A stretch of DNA of 53,084 bases from Desulfosporosinus nitroreducens (GCF_023897015.1 NZ_JAMHFY010000033.1:1-53084), one strand, 5' to 3'; numbered from the stretch's first letter, positions 18,864-26,775 are shown. Translations and numbers: made by a program. The notes: generated by a model not told the origin, from the sequence alone.

Positions 18864-20321
18864 TTACAATGAATTCAAATTAGAACACCCGCTCAGTGGT
18901 GTGAGAATACAATACATTTTTTCGTCATCATAATCGGCATAATACAGTCCGCTTTGGCGAACCCCGGGAATCCATAGAACCTCTGTCCCTATGGCGATCA
19001 AAGGCACGCTGTTTCTCTCTTTATCGTCTATTTTTGCTTCCTGAAAAACCTTTTTAAGAGGCTTATGTCCTACACCCTTAAACCACATTCTGTCCCCTTC
19101 CCGCCTTACACGACATACCAAGGATCGCTCAGAAATGCTTGTCAATAGGTCGCGGCTAAAAACCGCTATCTTGTTCTCACATCTATCACTATAATTTGGC
19201 GTGGAACGATTCCATTCTTTAAATAAGCCAACGGCCATTTTTAAGCCAGAAATTTCAGTCCATTGCCCCATGACTAAAAGTATCTCTGAGTTTAATCCCT
19301 GCTGTTCGCTTAAAGCATCCATTAATCCGTCGTTTTGTCTGCTATTAATATGCGAACGGCTAAACTGCAAACCTACTTCTGAGATCTTAACCCTCAAACC
19401 TGGCAAATCCTGAACCCAACCGAGCTTACCCTGATAGGACATAATCTTTGCAACATAGGCAAAACCCAGTCCACGGGGTTCTTGGGTGACCTGCATAGCC
19501 GCCTTACGCAACAGACGGGAAAGAATAGCAGCGGGCTCCTCAAAAACGTCAAGGCTTAAGCAGATAGTTCCCTCAGAATTTTTAAAGTGATACCGTTTCC
19601 AGGCGGCTTCCACCTGCTGGTCAAAATATTCTTCATCCCAACGCAAAAGTTCTCCTGTTCGTCCCAAGGCTTCCTGAATACGAGAATTGTAGCTCCTCTC
19701 CAATTCTGGTAACAACTCTAAGCGAATTCGATTGCGTACATAAACTGGTTCTTCATTTGAGCGATCAAGAGCATATGGAACTGCTTCACTCTCACAATAA
19801 TGTAGGATATCTGCTTTTGTAAAGGTCAACAATGGACGAATAATTGAGCCTTTGCTAGGATACATTCCCGCTAAACCCGCTGTCCCGCTTCCTCTAAGCA
19901 ACCTGAAAAGAATGGTCTCTGCTTGATCTCCCAGGTGATGAGCCGTGGCTAGAAGCGAGCACCCTTCCTTTGCCATATCCTCTTTCCAGCGAGAGTAGCG
20001 CCATTCTCGCGCAGCTTCTTGGAACGATTGACCCGTAGTTTTAGCGTATTGTTTAGCATCAAAACGGTGTATTAGACAAGGCACATTCCACTTCTTCGCC
20101 ATCTTTCGAACTAAGTCTGCTTCTTCATCCGACTCTTTTCGAACCCCATGATGGACATGGGTTAATACTAGCGAAATCCCTCTGCCGCTCTCCTCTTGTA
20201 CATACCTCCAAAGAATATGACTTAATGCCATTGAGTCGGGTCCTCCGGATACTGCAACCATAACTCTAGATTGAGAAGGAATTAGTTGGGGCAGTATGAA
20301 TTTGCGCAATTTCTCGTACAT
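18864..20321 (-). CDS. tilS: tRNA(Ile)-lysidine synthase
   Basis: TilS converts C34 of tRNA-Ile(CAU) to lysidine, so the tRNA reads AUA. It has 485 residues. The PP-loop motif SGGPDSMAL is at residues 25-33, with HVHHGVRKESDEEADLV and TAHHLGDQAETILFRLLRG following in the N-terminal adenylation domain. The C-terminal part (VRREGDRMWFKGVGHKPLKKVFQEAKID) matches the TilS tRNA-binding domain. The full length rules out a fused hypoxanthine phosphoribosyltransferase. Upstream, 20322-20609 holds a palindromic repeat and the fhs terminator but no gene. Confidence 0.96.
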   Translation of the reverse strand: MYEKLRKFILPQLIPSQSRVMVAVSGGPDSMALSHILWRYVQEESGRGISLVLTHVHHGVRKESDEEADLVRKMAKKWNVPCLIHRFDAKQYAKTTGQSFQEAAREWRYSRWKEDMAKEGCSLLATAHHLGDQAETILFRLLRGSGTAGLAGMYPSKGSIIRPLLTFTKADILHYCESEAVPYALDRSNEEPVYVRNRIRLELLPELERSYNSRIQEALGRTGELLRWDEEYFDQQVEAAWKRYHFKNSEGTICLSLDVFEEPAAILSRLLRKAAMQVTQEPRGLGFAYVAKIMSYQGKLGWVQDLPGLRVKISEVGLQFSRSHINSRQNDGLMDALSEQQGLNSEILLVMGQWTEISGLKMAVGLFKEWNRSTPNYSDRCENKIAVFSRDLLTSISERSLVCRVRREGDRMWFKGVGHKPLKKVFQEAKIDDKERNSVPLIAIGTEVLWIPGVRQSGLYYADYDDEKMYCILTPLSGCSNLNSL

Positions 20322-20354
20322 CTTGCGCCCCCCTTTCAGATCGGTTGCAGGCTT

Positions 20355-20428
20355 TGTCCTTAGTTACACTGATGGCTGGCTATGACTCAAGCACAGATGT
20401 CCTAGATTAGAGCATGCCAGCGCATACA
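20355..20428. repeat. Palindromic intergenic repeat, copy A
   Basis: GCTGGC-t-ATG-a-CTC (from 20375) pairs with GAG-CAT-GCCAGC (to 20421), a 12-bp stem with two bulges and a loop of about 21 bases. The sequence between and around the arms is shared with copy B at 29669-29741 (blocks TGGCYATGACTCRA and AGATTAGAGYAT). I do not recognise the element; it lies between tilS and fhs. Confidence 0.45.
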
Positions 20429-20550
20429 TTATGTGTCGATAGTTATATCTTCCACTGAAAGAACTCGTTTCAAACCTGCCAACCCCAACTAGTTTATCAC
20501 TTTATCCAAAAACAAACACTCCTTTTTGCTGGTTTGATTTGGCAGAATTG

Positions 20551-20573
20551 AAAAGACCCTGATTGCTCAGGGC
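20551..20573 (-). terminator. Terminator after fhs
   Basis: On the minus strand CCCTGA/TCAGGG (20567-20572 with 20558-20563) forms a short stem followed by TCTTTTC. It lies 37 bases after the fhs stop. Confidence 0.7.
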
Positions 20574-20609
20574 CTAAACCTTATATTCCGTAATTAGTTT
20601 TAAATCATT

Positions 20610-22370
20610 TTAGAACAATCCGCTTACTTTACCCGTCTTGGTATCAACGTCAATTCTTCTGTAAGCGGGGTCTGAACTTGTACCAGGCATCAAACTGATT
20701 GTTCCAGCCATTGGGCAAAGGAATTTCGCTCCGCCATATACTAAGATATCACGGATCGGCAATCTCCAGCCTGTTGGCACACCTTTCAGAGTGGGATCAT
20801 GGGACAAACTCAAATGGGTTTTAACCATCATGGTGGAGAAATCAGCATAATATGGATCTGATTCAAATCTCTTAGCCTTAGCTTCTGCCTCAGGTGACCA
20901 ATCTACGCCGTCTGCCCCATAAACTTCTTTAGCGATAAGCTCAACGCGTTCACGCAACGGCATTTCCAAAGGATAGAGGCATTTGAATTGAGATTCTTCT
21001 GTGCAAGCATCCATAACAGTATCTGCTAATTCTAAAGCACCATCTCCACCGCTGAGCCAGTGATCAGAATGAGCACAACGAGCTCCTGCAGCCCTGACAA
21101 TTTTCTTAATTAAGTCAATTTCTGCTTGGGTGTCTGTGTAGAAACCGTTAATGCAGACAACTGGAACAATTCCAGACTTTTTAATAATTCCAAGGTGGTG
21201 AAGCAGGTTAGCGCAACCCTTTTCAACCAGTTCGAGATTTTCTTGGGTGTACTCTTCAGGTAATGGACGACCCGGTACGACTGCAGGTCCGCCGCCATGC
21301 ATTTTTAGAGCACGGATAGTTGCTACGAGAACGGAAACATCCGGTTTTAAACCGCCCAAACGAGCTTTAACATTCCAGAACTTCTCAAATCCGATATCTG
21401 CTGCGAATCCGCTTTCCGTAACATGATAATCAAACATTTTGAGACCAACCCGATCCGCAATAATGGATGATTGTCCAATAGCAATATTAGCGAAAGGACC
21501 AGCATGAACCATGACAGGTTGACCTTCAGCTGTGTAACAAATTGTTGGATTAATTGTGTTACGCATCCAAGCAGTCATTGCGCCATCGACTTCTAAGTCC
21601 TTTGATGTAACAGGTTGGCCGGTTTTACTATAGGCAACGATAATTTTGCCAATCCGCTCTCTGAGATCCGGGAGATCTTTAGCGACAGCCAAAATTGCCA
21701 TCAACTCTGATCCAACAGCAATCCCAAATTTAGATGTCATTTGGAAGCCATCTTTTTTACCGCCAATACCAATGATAATATTTCTCAGGCCTTGAGCTGC
21801 ATAATCGATTACCCAGCCCATTTCAACATTCTTAGGATCGATGTCCAAGCGTTTCAATCCGCGCTTAGCAAGCTCTTCATCCGTATAGTTTGCTTCATGC
21901 TGCATCCGAGCATTAAGGGCAACCATGCATAGATTATGGGCATTCATGATATCATTTATATCACCAGTGAGTCCTAGGGAAAACTCAGTCATAGGAATCA
22001 AGAGAGCATTCCCACCACCAGCAGCGGTACCCTTAATATTCATCGTTGGGCCGCCGGACGGTTGCCGAACTGCGCCACCAACGTTCTTGCCTCTCTTAGC
22101 AAGTCCTTCGATGAGACCCAGAGTCGTCGTAGTTTTTCCTTCACCGAGCGGCGTTGGAGTAATAGCTGTTACTTCAATATATTTGCCATCGGGTTTATCT
22201 CCAAGGCGCTCCATCATTTTCAGAAAGTCTACTTTTGGTGTTTTTCCGTATGGAATTATTTCTTCTTTTCTAAGTGACAACGTTTCGATTAATTGTTCCA
22301 CAGTAGGCATGTTTTTTTCGGCCTCTTCGGCGATTTGCCAGTCCTTAAGTTTGGTTGCATCCCAAGCCAT
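20610..22370 (-). CDS. fhs: Formate-tetrahydrofolate ligase, long subtype
   Basis: This enzyme activates formate onto tetrahydrofolate with ATP, in the methyl branch of the Wood-Ljungdahl pathway. It has 586 residues, about 25-30 longer than the common clostridial enzyme. The P-loop [11 protein letters not shown] and the folate and nucleotide regions ([41 protein letters not shown]) are present. The [11 protein letters not shown] and IMNAHN wording, as I recall, is closer to the type found in Deltaproteobacterial sulfate reducers than to Moorella-type Fhs. A GGGAG site precedes the ATG. It has its own terminator and a palindromic upstream site, and interrupts the spoIIE-tilS order, so gene transfer is plausible. 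Confidence 0.95.
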   Translation of the reverse strand: MAWDATKLKDWQIAEEAEKNMPTVEQLIETLSLRKEEIIPYGKTPKVDFLKMMERLGDKPDGKYIEVTAITPTPLGEGKTTTTLGLIEGLAKRGKNVGGAVRQPSGGPTMNIKGTAAGGGNALLIPMTEFSLGLTGDINDIMNAHNLCMVALNARMQHEANYTDEELAKRGLKRLDIDPKNVEMGWVIDYAAQGLRNIIIGIGGKKDGFQMTSKFGIAVGSELMAILAVAKDLPDLRERIGKIIVAYSKTGQPVTSKDLEVDGAMTAWMRNTINPTICYTAEGQPVMVHAGPFANIAIGQSSIIADRVGLKMFDYHVTESGFAADIGFEKFWNVKARLGGLKPDVSVLVATIRALKMHGGGPAVVPGRPLPEEYTQENLELVEKGCANLLHHLGIIKKSGIVPVVCINGFYTDTQAEIDLIKKIVRAAGARCAHSDHWLSGGDGALELADTVMDACTEESQFKCLYPLEMPLRERVELIAKEVYGADGVDWSPEAEAKAKRFESDPYYADFSTMMVKTHLSLSHDPTLKGVPTGWRLPIRDILVYGGAKFLCPMAGTISLMPGTSSDPAYRRIDVDTKTGKVSGLF

Positions 22371-22482
22371 TTTTAATCCGCTCCCTCAATTCAATTTCTA
22401 CTTTCCAGTAACTTAGATATGGAAAGCTTACCCGCACCATTAGTTAAACTATTATTAAAGCGTAGGTCCTATACCTTAATAT

Positions 22483-22504
22483 TACTAATCAAACGTGATT
22501 AGTA
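22483..22504. promoter_or_regulatory. Palindromic operator-like site ahead of fhs
   Basis: TACTAATCA (22483-22491) and TGATTAGTA (22496-22504) are perfect 9-bp arms with an AACG spacer. It lies 113 bases upstream of the fhs start, in a promoter-sized, otherwise empty region. The short spacer suits a dimeric repressor site better than a terminator, and there is no T-run. The regulator is unknown. Confidence 0.45.
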
Positions 22505-22528
22505 TATCCACAAACGTATTTTTAATAT

Positions 22529-22550
22529 AAAAAACACCTCCGAGGTTAGT
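22529..22550 (-). terminator. Weak terminator after the small ORF
   Basis: On the minus strand a short ACCT/AGGT stem is followed by GTTTTTT. It starts 12 bases after the 44-codon ORF. The stem is short, so this is tentative. Confidence 0.35.
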
Positions 22551-22561
22551 ATTTCCTAAAC

Positions 22562-22696
22562 TTAACTTTTTGGAATTTTCGGTTTAACAAACTCCCGGTG
22601 CTGGGCATTTTCAGATTTGATTACAATAGTTTGATTCGACACGCATTTCTGATATCCTTCTTCATACCTAATCTTTTCAGGCGAGTTTTCCCACAT
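22562..22696 (-). CDS. Possible small protein of 44 residues
   Basis: The ATG at 22696 opens a frame of 44 codons ending in TAA; the frame is open 11 codons further upstream but without a standard start. The product is hydrophilic and charged, beginning MWENSPEKIRYEEGYQKC and ending FVKPKIPKS, with one cysteine and no membrane segment. An AGGAG lies about 14 bases before the ATG, further than ideal. It sits 61 bases after spoIIE, and a weak terminator follows. I do not recognise it. Composition looks coding, but at this length chance is possible. The rest of the 387-base gap before fhs holds the palindrome at 22483-22504 and no other gene. Confidence 0.35.
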   Translation of the reverse strand: MWENSPEKIRYEEGYQKCVSNQTIVIKSENAQHREFVKPKIPKS

Positions 22697-22757
22697 TTTA
22701 AAATTTTTGCACTCCTGAGTAACCCTAATTAAAACCAGCGCGGCATCTTAAGATCAA

Positions 22758-24842
22758 TTATTGATTCCAAAAGTTTTTTCGAATGACCAAAACTATTCCA
22801 TCATCATCTAAAGTCCCTCCGCTTAAACGGCGGGCTTCCTGTCCAATTAGATCTGCAATTTCTTGAGATTTGACTAAGGGCGTTTTCTCTAAATAGTCTT
22901 TGATCCAATCCGTTCCTTCCTTTAAAACATCTTGAACCCCATCCGTCAATAAAACCAAGGCTTCCCCGCTCTGCATTTCCAATTCAATAACAGGAGTGTC
23001 AATCTGGTTTAAAATTCCCGCAGGAAGGCTTGAAGATTCAATAACTTTTACTCCATCTTGACCGATTAAATAGGAGGGCGAGGCCCCCACTTTAATTAAC
23101 TTTAAGTTAGTGGACTCTAAATCAAGAATTGCCATATCAATTGTAACGAAACTTTCTTCGGGAGAACGCAGTACCAAAATCGAATTCAGGGCTTGGATCG
23201 CGCCTTCAGGTTTGAACCCTGTTGTCAGGAGTTGCTCAAGAAGGGTTAATGCCGTCGCACTCATTTTGGCTGCATTTTCCCCAACACCCATACCATCACT
23301 TAAAACAAATGCATGTTCCTTTGTGGAATAAGCAATAGAAGCATAATTATCCCCGCTCATTCCATTTCCGGTTTTCGTAAATGTTGTTATCCCCACATCA
23401 AGAAAAAAGCGGCGGCGACGGGCTAAATTCGATGGTTTTACTACTTCCCAGTTATGCTGTGTATGAAGTTCCTTGGCTAGGTTTCCTATAACCTGCGAAA
23501 CATTTAGAAATTGGCGAGACAATGCTTCTTGATTAAGAAGCAAGCGGCGACGCCATGTTTCTTGGTTCTTCTCTTGCTCAATGATAAACTGCACTCCCAA
23601 TAGCATCTCTTTTAATCTCCCGCAATGACGTTTCCATTCGATGGGTAAGGCCTGTAACTTTACGTCTGTTTGCTTTTCGACCAATCCAAAAAGTTCAAAG
23701 AAAATATGGTATGTTTTATAAAACTCTCGGTTCCAACACACATCCATTGTTGGGCAAGAATGACATACACGCTCAACCAGAACATTCATTAATTCTGGAA
23801 CTTCTGGACGCATCTCAAATGATTCTACCTCTGCGGCTTGATAACTTAAGGCTATTTGATCGAAAATCTCTGACAATGCTTTGACTTTGGAAACCGTGGT
23901 CTCAACCTCTGGAATTACCTTAGGTTTTAAGAAATCTTTTTCCGGGGTTGCTCCTGGCCATATTAAAAAGAGGAAAAGACCCGCTGTAGAGGAAATGAGC
24001 TGCGAATATATTGCCTCCTGCCGCAAAAAGACGGTAAGTATCAGCATCACCGAAATAAAAGCGGTCCCGATTCCCAGTTTACCTAACCGCCGAAAAGCCC
24101 CCGTGCAAAAACCGGCTAATCCGTATATTCCAGCATCTATGAGATTCTGAGTATTTACCGATAATTGAGGCATAAAACCAAGTAACGCTCCTACACCCGC
24201 AGCCGTCCCTGCTCCGTAACGTTCCGATACAAATAACGTAAAGAAACTCAATAGGACGATTGGGAAATTGATTCCCATAACCTGAACCCCTTGAAGACCG
24301 CTAATTACACCAATAAGGATGAAAAGCCAAGCAATCCCTTGTTCATTCTGGAACTCCCCACTCCAAATGGGCTCCTGATGACATAAAGCAAACCAAAAAA
24401 TAATTGAGCATCCTCCAGAAATTATCCCCTGAAGTGCAACTATAAGAAAGGCATATAGATCAGGATTTGCGAAGCTAATAGAAAGAGAAGGAACTAGGGC
24501 TGTCATCAAAGTCGTTAAGGCAACTAAAAAAATCCCCTGATGCTTCTTTTTACGCAAAGAAGGCACAATCACCATTAAAGCGGCTAACATAGCCACACCC
24601 TGTAAAGTGAAAGATATGTCGTTCAATGAAATCATACCCATCAGAATACCCAGCAAACCAAAAGGAAACCCTTTTTCTCCTCTCAGTATCAAGGCTGCTC
24701 CGAACGCCACCCCAAAGGGATGTAACCCAAATATGCTTCCTCGCGCCAACACTCCCCCAAGTATCAAAGGAAGAAACGCACTTTCAATTGAAATTCTGCT
24801 TCGCAGACCTTGATCCAGTTTTAATGTTGCCCATTCTGCCAT
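22758..24842 (-). CDS. spoIIE: Stage II sporulation protein E (PP2C phosphatase)
   Basis: SpoIIE dephosphorylates SpoIIAA in the forespore to release sigma-F and also acts at the polar septum. I use ATG 24842 (MAEWATLKLDQG), preceded by AGAGGTG, giving 694 residues, shorter than the roughly 827 of B. subtilis. A multi-helix membrane domain (about residues 25-310) precedes a cytoplasmic linker with a cysteine-rich segment (RVCHSCPTMDVCW) and the PP2C domain (VLSDGMGVGENAAKMSATAL, VLLTDGVQD, GTLDDDGIVLVI) with its metal aspartates. The upstream promoter has the long spacer expected of a Spo0A-activated gene. Confidence 0.96.
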   Translation of the reverse strand: MAEWATLKLDQGLRSRISIESAFLPLILGGVLARGSIFGLHPFGVAFGAALILRGEKGFPFGLLGILMGMISLNDISFTLQGVAMLAALMVIVPSLRKKKHQGIFLVALTTLMTALVPSLSISFANPDLYAFLIVALQGIISGGCSIIFWFALCHQEPIWSGEFQNEQGIAWLFILIGVISGLQGVQVMGINFPIVLLSFFTLFVSERYGAGTAAGVGALLGFMPQLSVNTQNLIDAGIYGLAGFCTGAFRRLGKLGIGTAFISVMLILTVFLRQEAIYSQLISSTAGLFLFLIWPGATPEKDFLKPKVIPEVETTVSKVKALSEIFDQIALSYQAAEVESFEMRPEVPELMNVLVERVCHSCPTMDVCWNREFYKTYHIFFELFGLVEKQTDVKLQALPIEWKRHCGRLKEMLLGVQFIIEQEKNQETWRRRLLLNQEALSRQFLNVSQVIGNLAKELHTQHNWEVVKPSNLARRRRFFLDVGITTFTKTGNGMSGDNYASIAYSTKEHAFVLSDGMGVGENAAKMSATALTLLEQLLTTGFKPEGAIQALNSILVLRSPEESFVTIDMAILDLESTNLKLIKVGASPSYLIGQDGVKVIESSSLPAGILNQIDTPVIELEMQSGEALVLLTDGVQDVLKEGTDWIKDYLEKTPLVKSQEIADLIGQEARRLSGGTLDDDGIVLVIRKNFWNQ

Positions 24843-24865
24843 AATGTCACCTCTTAACCATTTAT

Positions 24866-24937
24866 TGGAAACATTATAACGCAAATTATTGGCAAAGCTT
24901 GTCTAGTAAAGTCAATAAAGCACAGCAACTTTCGACG
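24866..24937 (-). promoter_or_regulatory. spoIIE promoter with 21-base spacer and possible Spo0A box
   Basis: On the minus strand TAGACA (24900-24905) and TATAAT (24873-24878) are separated by exactly 21 bases, too long for ordinary sigma-A use. The B. subtilis spoIIE promoter has the same feature and depends on Spo0A. CGTCGAA (24931-24937), one base off the 0A box TGTCGAA, lies about 65-70 bases upstream of the predicted start. Confidence 0.6.
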
Positions 24938-25016
24938 TTGTTCACAGTAAATCTCACTAAAATCTCGCGATAACACTATGTGCCTGATAAATATGCCAGC
25001 ATTTTTATTTTTTGTA

Positions 25017-25042
25017 ATAAAAAAACCGCCTTTCCGGCGGTT
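25017..25042 (-). terminator. Terminator after the S1 protein gene
   Basis: On the minus strand AACCGCC pairs with GGCGGTT, loop GGAAA, followed by a run of Ts. It lies six bases after the stop at 25048. Confidence 0.9.
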
Positions 25043-25047
25043 ATGTT

Positions 25048-25437
25048 CTAGTATCTGCTTGATCCTCTGCCTCCACGTTTAGAGTCTGTGGCCCGACGGA
25101 ATTCAGTCTGACGTTCATCACTGTCTTTTATAAACTTAGCCAATTTATCCTCAAAGGACACTGTTGGCGGAAGACGGCGTTCACGACTCACATTGCGAAC
25201 AGGGGGATTTGCTTGTTTAATCGAGAGTCCAATTTTTCCCTTTTCATCAACGTGAATGACCTTAACTTTTACATGATCTTGTTCCTTTAAGTAATCTCGA
25301 ACGTCCTTGACATAGGCATCAGCGACTTCCGAGATATGTACAAGTCCGGTGATTCTATCCGGTAATTCAATAAATGCCCCAAAGTTCGTGATCCCTGTTA
25401 CGACACCTTCAACAATACTGCCAACGTCAATGGCCAT
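25048..25437 (-). CDS. yabR: S1-domain RNA-binding protein, YabR type
   Basis: From ATG 25437 (MAIDVGSIVEG) the protein has 129 residues. A TTG three codons upstream is closer to the GGAGGAG ribosome site, but the ATG aligns with the start of YabR. A single S1 RNA-binding domain covers residues 3-73 (GVVTGITNFGAFIEL, GLVHISEVADAYVKDV, VKVKVIHVDEKGKIGLSI). The tail is basic and low-complexity (DSKRGGRGSSRY). It lies between divIC and spoIIE as in B. subtilis. Its role is probably in translation or RNA handling, but the exact function is unknown. Confidence 0.9.
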   Translation of the reverse strand: MAIDVGSIVEGVVTGITNFGAFIELPDRITGLVHISEVADAYVKDVRDYLKEQDHVKVKVIHVDEKGKIGLSIKQANPPVRNVSRERRLPPTVSFEDKLAKFIKDSDERQTEFRRATDSKRGGRGSSRY

Positions 25438-25537
25438 ACGAAGCAAACTCCTCCTTGTGATGATCTATCTATACTTACTCTATATTATATGCAGTACATT
25501 TCATGCCTGTCAAGGTTAAGTAGACTAATGTGGCGTA

Positions 25538-25849
25538 CTAATTCTTGGGAGAAATGAGAATTTCGCCTTGTTTCACAAGACCTAGCTGTTCTCGGGCTAA
25601 CTGTTCGATGTAACTTGGTGTATTTAACCGAGTAATCTCATCATTAAGAATCTTTTCCCGTTGAAGTAATTTGGTCTTTTCTTGATTCAATTGAGCTAGT
25701 TGATCCTCAACCCGAGTTCGGAGTTTCCATATCTGCCAAGCTGAGCTCCCAACTATCGCCATAAACACCACCAAAATAAGAATAGAACTGCGACGAATTC
25801 GGACCCTTTGGCGATTTTTTGGGTTACTCTTCAGACGAGCCCTCTTCAT
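25538..25849 (-). CDS. divIC: Septum formation protein DivIC/FtsB
   Basis: DivIC is a bitopic membrane protein of the divisome that pairs with FtsL. It has 103 residues. A basic N-terminal cytoplasmic segment (residues 1-20) is followed by a membrane helix (about 23-40, ILILVVFMAIVGSSAWQIW) and an extracellular coiled coil (about 45-78, RTRVEDQLAQLNQEKTKLLQ). It ends with the family block YIEQLAREQLGLVKQGE. Its start overlaps the 3' end of the HTH gene by 26 bases, so the two are translationally coupled and share the DnaA-box leader upstream. Confidence 0.93.
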   Translation of the reverse strand: MKRARLKSNPKNRQRVRIRRSSILILVVFMAIVGSSAWQIWKLRTRVEDQLAQLNQEKTKLLQREKILNDEITRLNTPSYIEQLAREQLGLVKQGEILISPKN

Positions 25850-26066
25850 CCAATTCCTCTCCTCCTATACCAAGTTCCCCGCCCGGAATGATACAGACAA
25901 TTTCATATCCTTTACTTCTTGCGCGGGTTAATAGAGTCGCGACCGAACTCTGACTGAGATGAAGCCGTTTTGCGATGTCTTCCAGCGACTTTCCACTTTC
26001 CTTGAGAATCACTGCTTGGCGTTCCCGAAAACTAAGTTTTTCCAAGCCTCGAATTTCTAGTTGCAC
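25824..26066 (-). CDS. Small helix-turn-helix protein (sigma-70 region 4 / LuxR-like)
   Basis: I place the start at GTG 26066 (80 residues, VQLEIRGLEKLSFRERQAV). A GTG at 26126 in frame adds 20 residues, but those codons are the DnaA-box leader and read as unlikely protein. The helix-turn-helix is clear: LSFRERQAVILKESGKSLEDIAKRLHLSQSSVATLLTRARSKG (about residues 10-52), close to sigma region 4 or LuxR-type domains. The acidic C-terminus (GGEELDEEGSSEE) has no known domain. It overlaps divIC. There is no counterpart at this place in B. subtilis. It might control its own operon or the sporulation genes nearby; this is unproven. Confidence 0.7.
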   Translation of the reverse strand: MQLEIRGLEKLSFRERQAVILKESGKSLEDIAKRLHLSQSSVATLLTRARSKGYEIVCIIPGGELGIGGEELDEEGSSEE

Positions 26067-26089
26067 TGTGGCACGCCCTTGCTTAAAAG

Positions 26090-26121
26090 TTATCCACAAA
26101 TTGTGGATAGATTGTGGACAG
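26090..26121. promoter_or_regulatory. Cluster of three DnaA-box-like sites
   Basis: TTATCCACA (26090-26098) is a perfect DnaA box. TGTGGATAG (26102-26110) is one base from the reverse consensus and TGTGGACAG (26113-26121) two bases. The first two form an inverted pair 3 bases apart; the third repeats the orientation of the second 11 bases later. They lie in the leader of the HTH-divIC unit, downstream of the predicted start of transcription. DnaA binding is inferred only from sequence. Confidence 0.65.
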
Positions 26122-26135
26122 ATCACCTACAATCT

Positions 26136-26157
26136 GTTTACAAACCGTTTACAAACC
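26136..26157. repeat. Tandem 11-mer GTTTACAAACC
   Basis: Two perfect head-to-tail copies (26136-26146 and 26147-26157), one DNA turn apart. Each is nearly symmetric (GTTT-AC-AAAC), so they look like adjacent protein-binding sites. They lie between the promoter and the DnaA-box cluster. Confidence 0.6.
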
Positions 26158-26163
26158 AACGGG

Positions 26164-26198
26164 TAATTCCATTATAGCACTCAGCATTAAGGAATCAA
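26164..26198 (-). promoter_or_regulatory. Sigma-A promoter for the HTH-divIC unit
   Basis: On the minus strand TTGATT (26193-26198) is followed after 16 bases by TATAAT (26171-26176). The predicted start near 26164 leaves a leader of about 98 bases to GTG 26066 that contains both the tandem 11-mers and all three DnaA-like boxes. Confidence 0.6.
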
Positions 26199-26213
26199 GA
26201 CCTCTGGGAAATT

Positions 26214-26720
26214 TTAACCATTTGTTCTTGGTGGCAGAAGCCCCTTCCACCAATCTCTGAGCCTTCTTTTAATACGTCTGGCTCGCTTAAAAAGAATAAC
26301 TTCTCCAATTCTATAAAGAAGCAAACTCAACCAGTGCAATATCGCATAAGGGGGTCTCATTATGATTACCAAACCCCTAATTGGAATCTTGATGCTTCTG
26401 TGAATAAGTTTAGCAAGAAAGGATATCAGTCTGTAGAATCCGAAACAAGCACGTAACGTAAAATAACTAAATATTTTCAGATACAGCCCTAAGCCCAGCA
26501 GGCTTCCCCAAATAATGTAAAAGCGAAAGTCTAGCGCGTTAGCTCTTTCAAAAAAGTAAAAAAGAATCACTATGGAAATTAAAGAAAAAATCACATCCCC
26601 TATAAAGGTTAAAATTTGTCCAAAGTCTTGCCAGCGACGAAAAGAACGATAAAAGTCAAAAACCAAACCGACGGTTGCTCCAGCAAGGATTACCCAAAAG
26701 AAAGTCTCGAATTCTGAGAT
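26214..26720 (-). CDS. yabQ: Spore cortex protein YabQ, probably with an AUC start
   Basis: YabQ is a mother-cell membrane protein needed for the spore cortex in B. subtilis. The first standard start in frame is a TTG at 26666, but the 18 codons upstream (SEFETFFWVILAGATVG) continue the family's first membrane helix up to LVFDFYRSFRR. The only plausible start there is ATC at 26720, seven bases after AGGAGG, giving 168 residues. Membrane segments lie near residues 8-24, 41-58, 66-86 and 110-130. The C-terminus is very basic. It follows yabP by 55 bases. Confidence 0.8.
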   Translation of the reverse strand: MSEFETFFWVILAGATVGLVFDFYRSFRRWQDFGQILTFIGDVIFSLISIVILFYFFERANALDFRFYIIWGSLLGLGLYLKIFSYFTLRACFGFYRLISFLAKLIHRSIKIPIRGLVIIMRPPYAILHWLSLLLYRIGEVILFKRARRIKRRLRDWWKGLLPPRTNG

Positions 26721-26775
26721 TGTTCTTCCTCCTCTCTTTCTTCATTCTTCAAGCTATGGAGGAATCGTTCGCTTT

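Noticed and set aside
26067-26126. Longer N-terminus for the HTH protein (GTG 26126)
   Set aside because: Those codons are the DnaA-like boxes; the resulting peptide is not like the rest and no ribosome site precedes it. Conservation data could overturn this.
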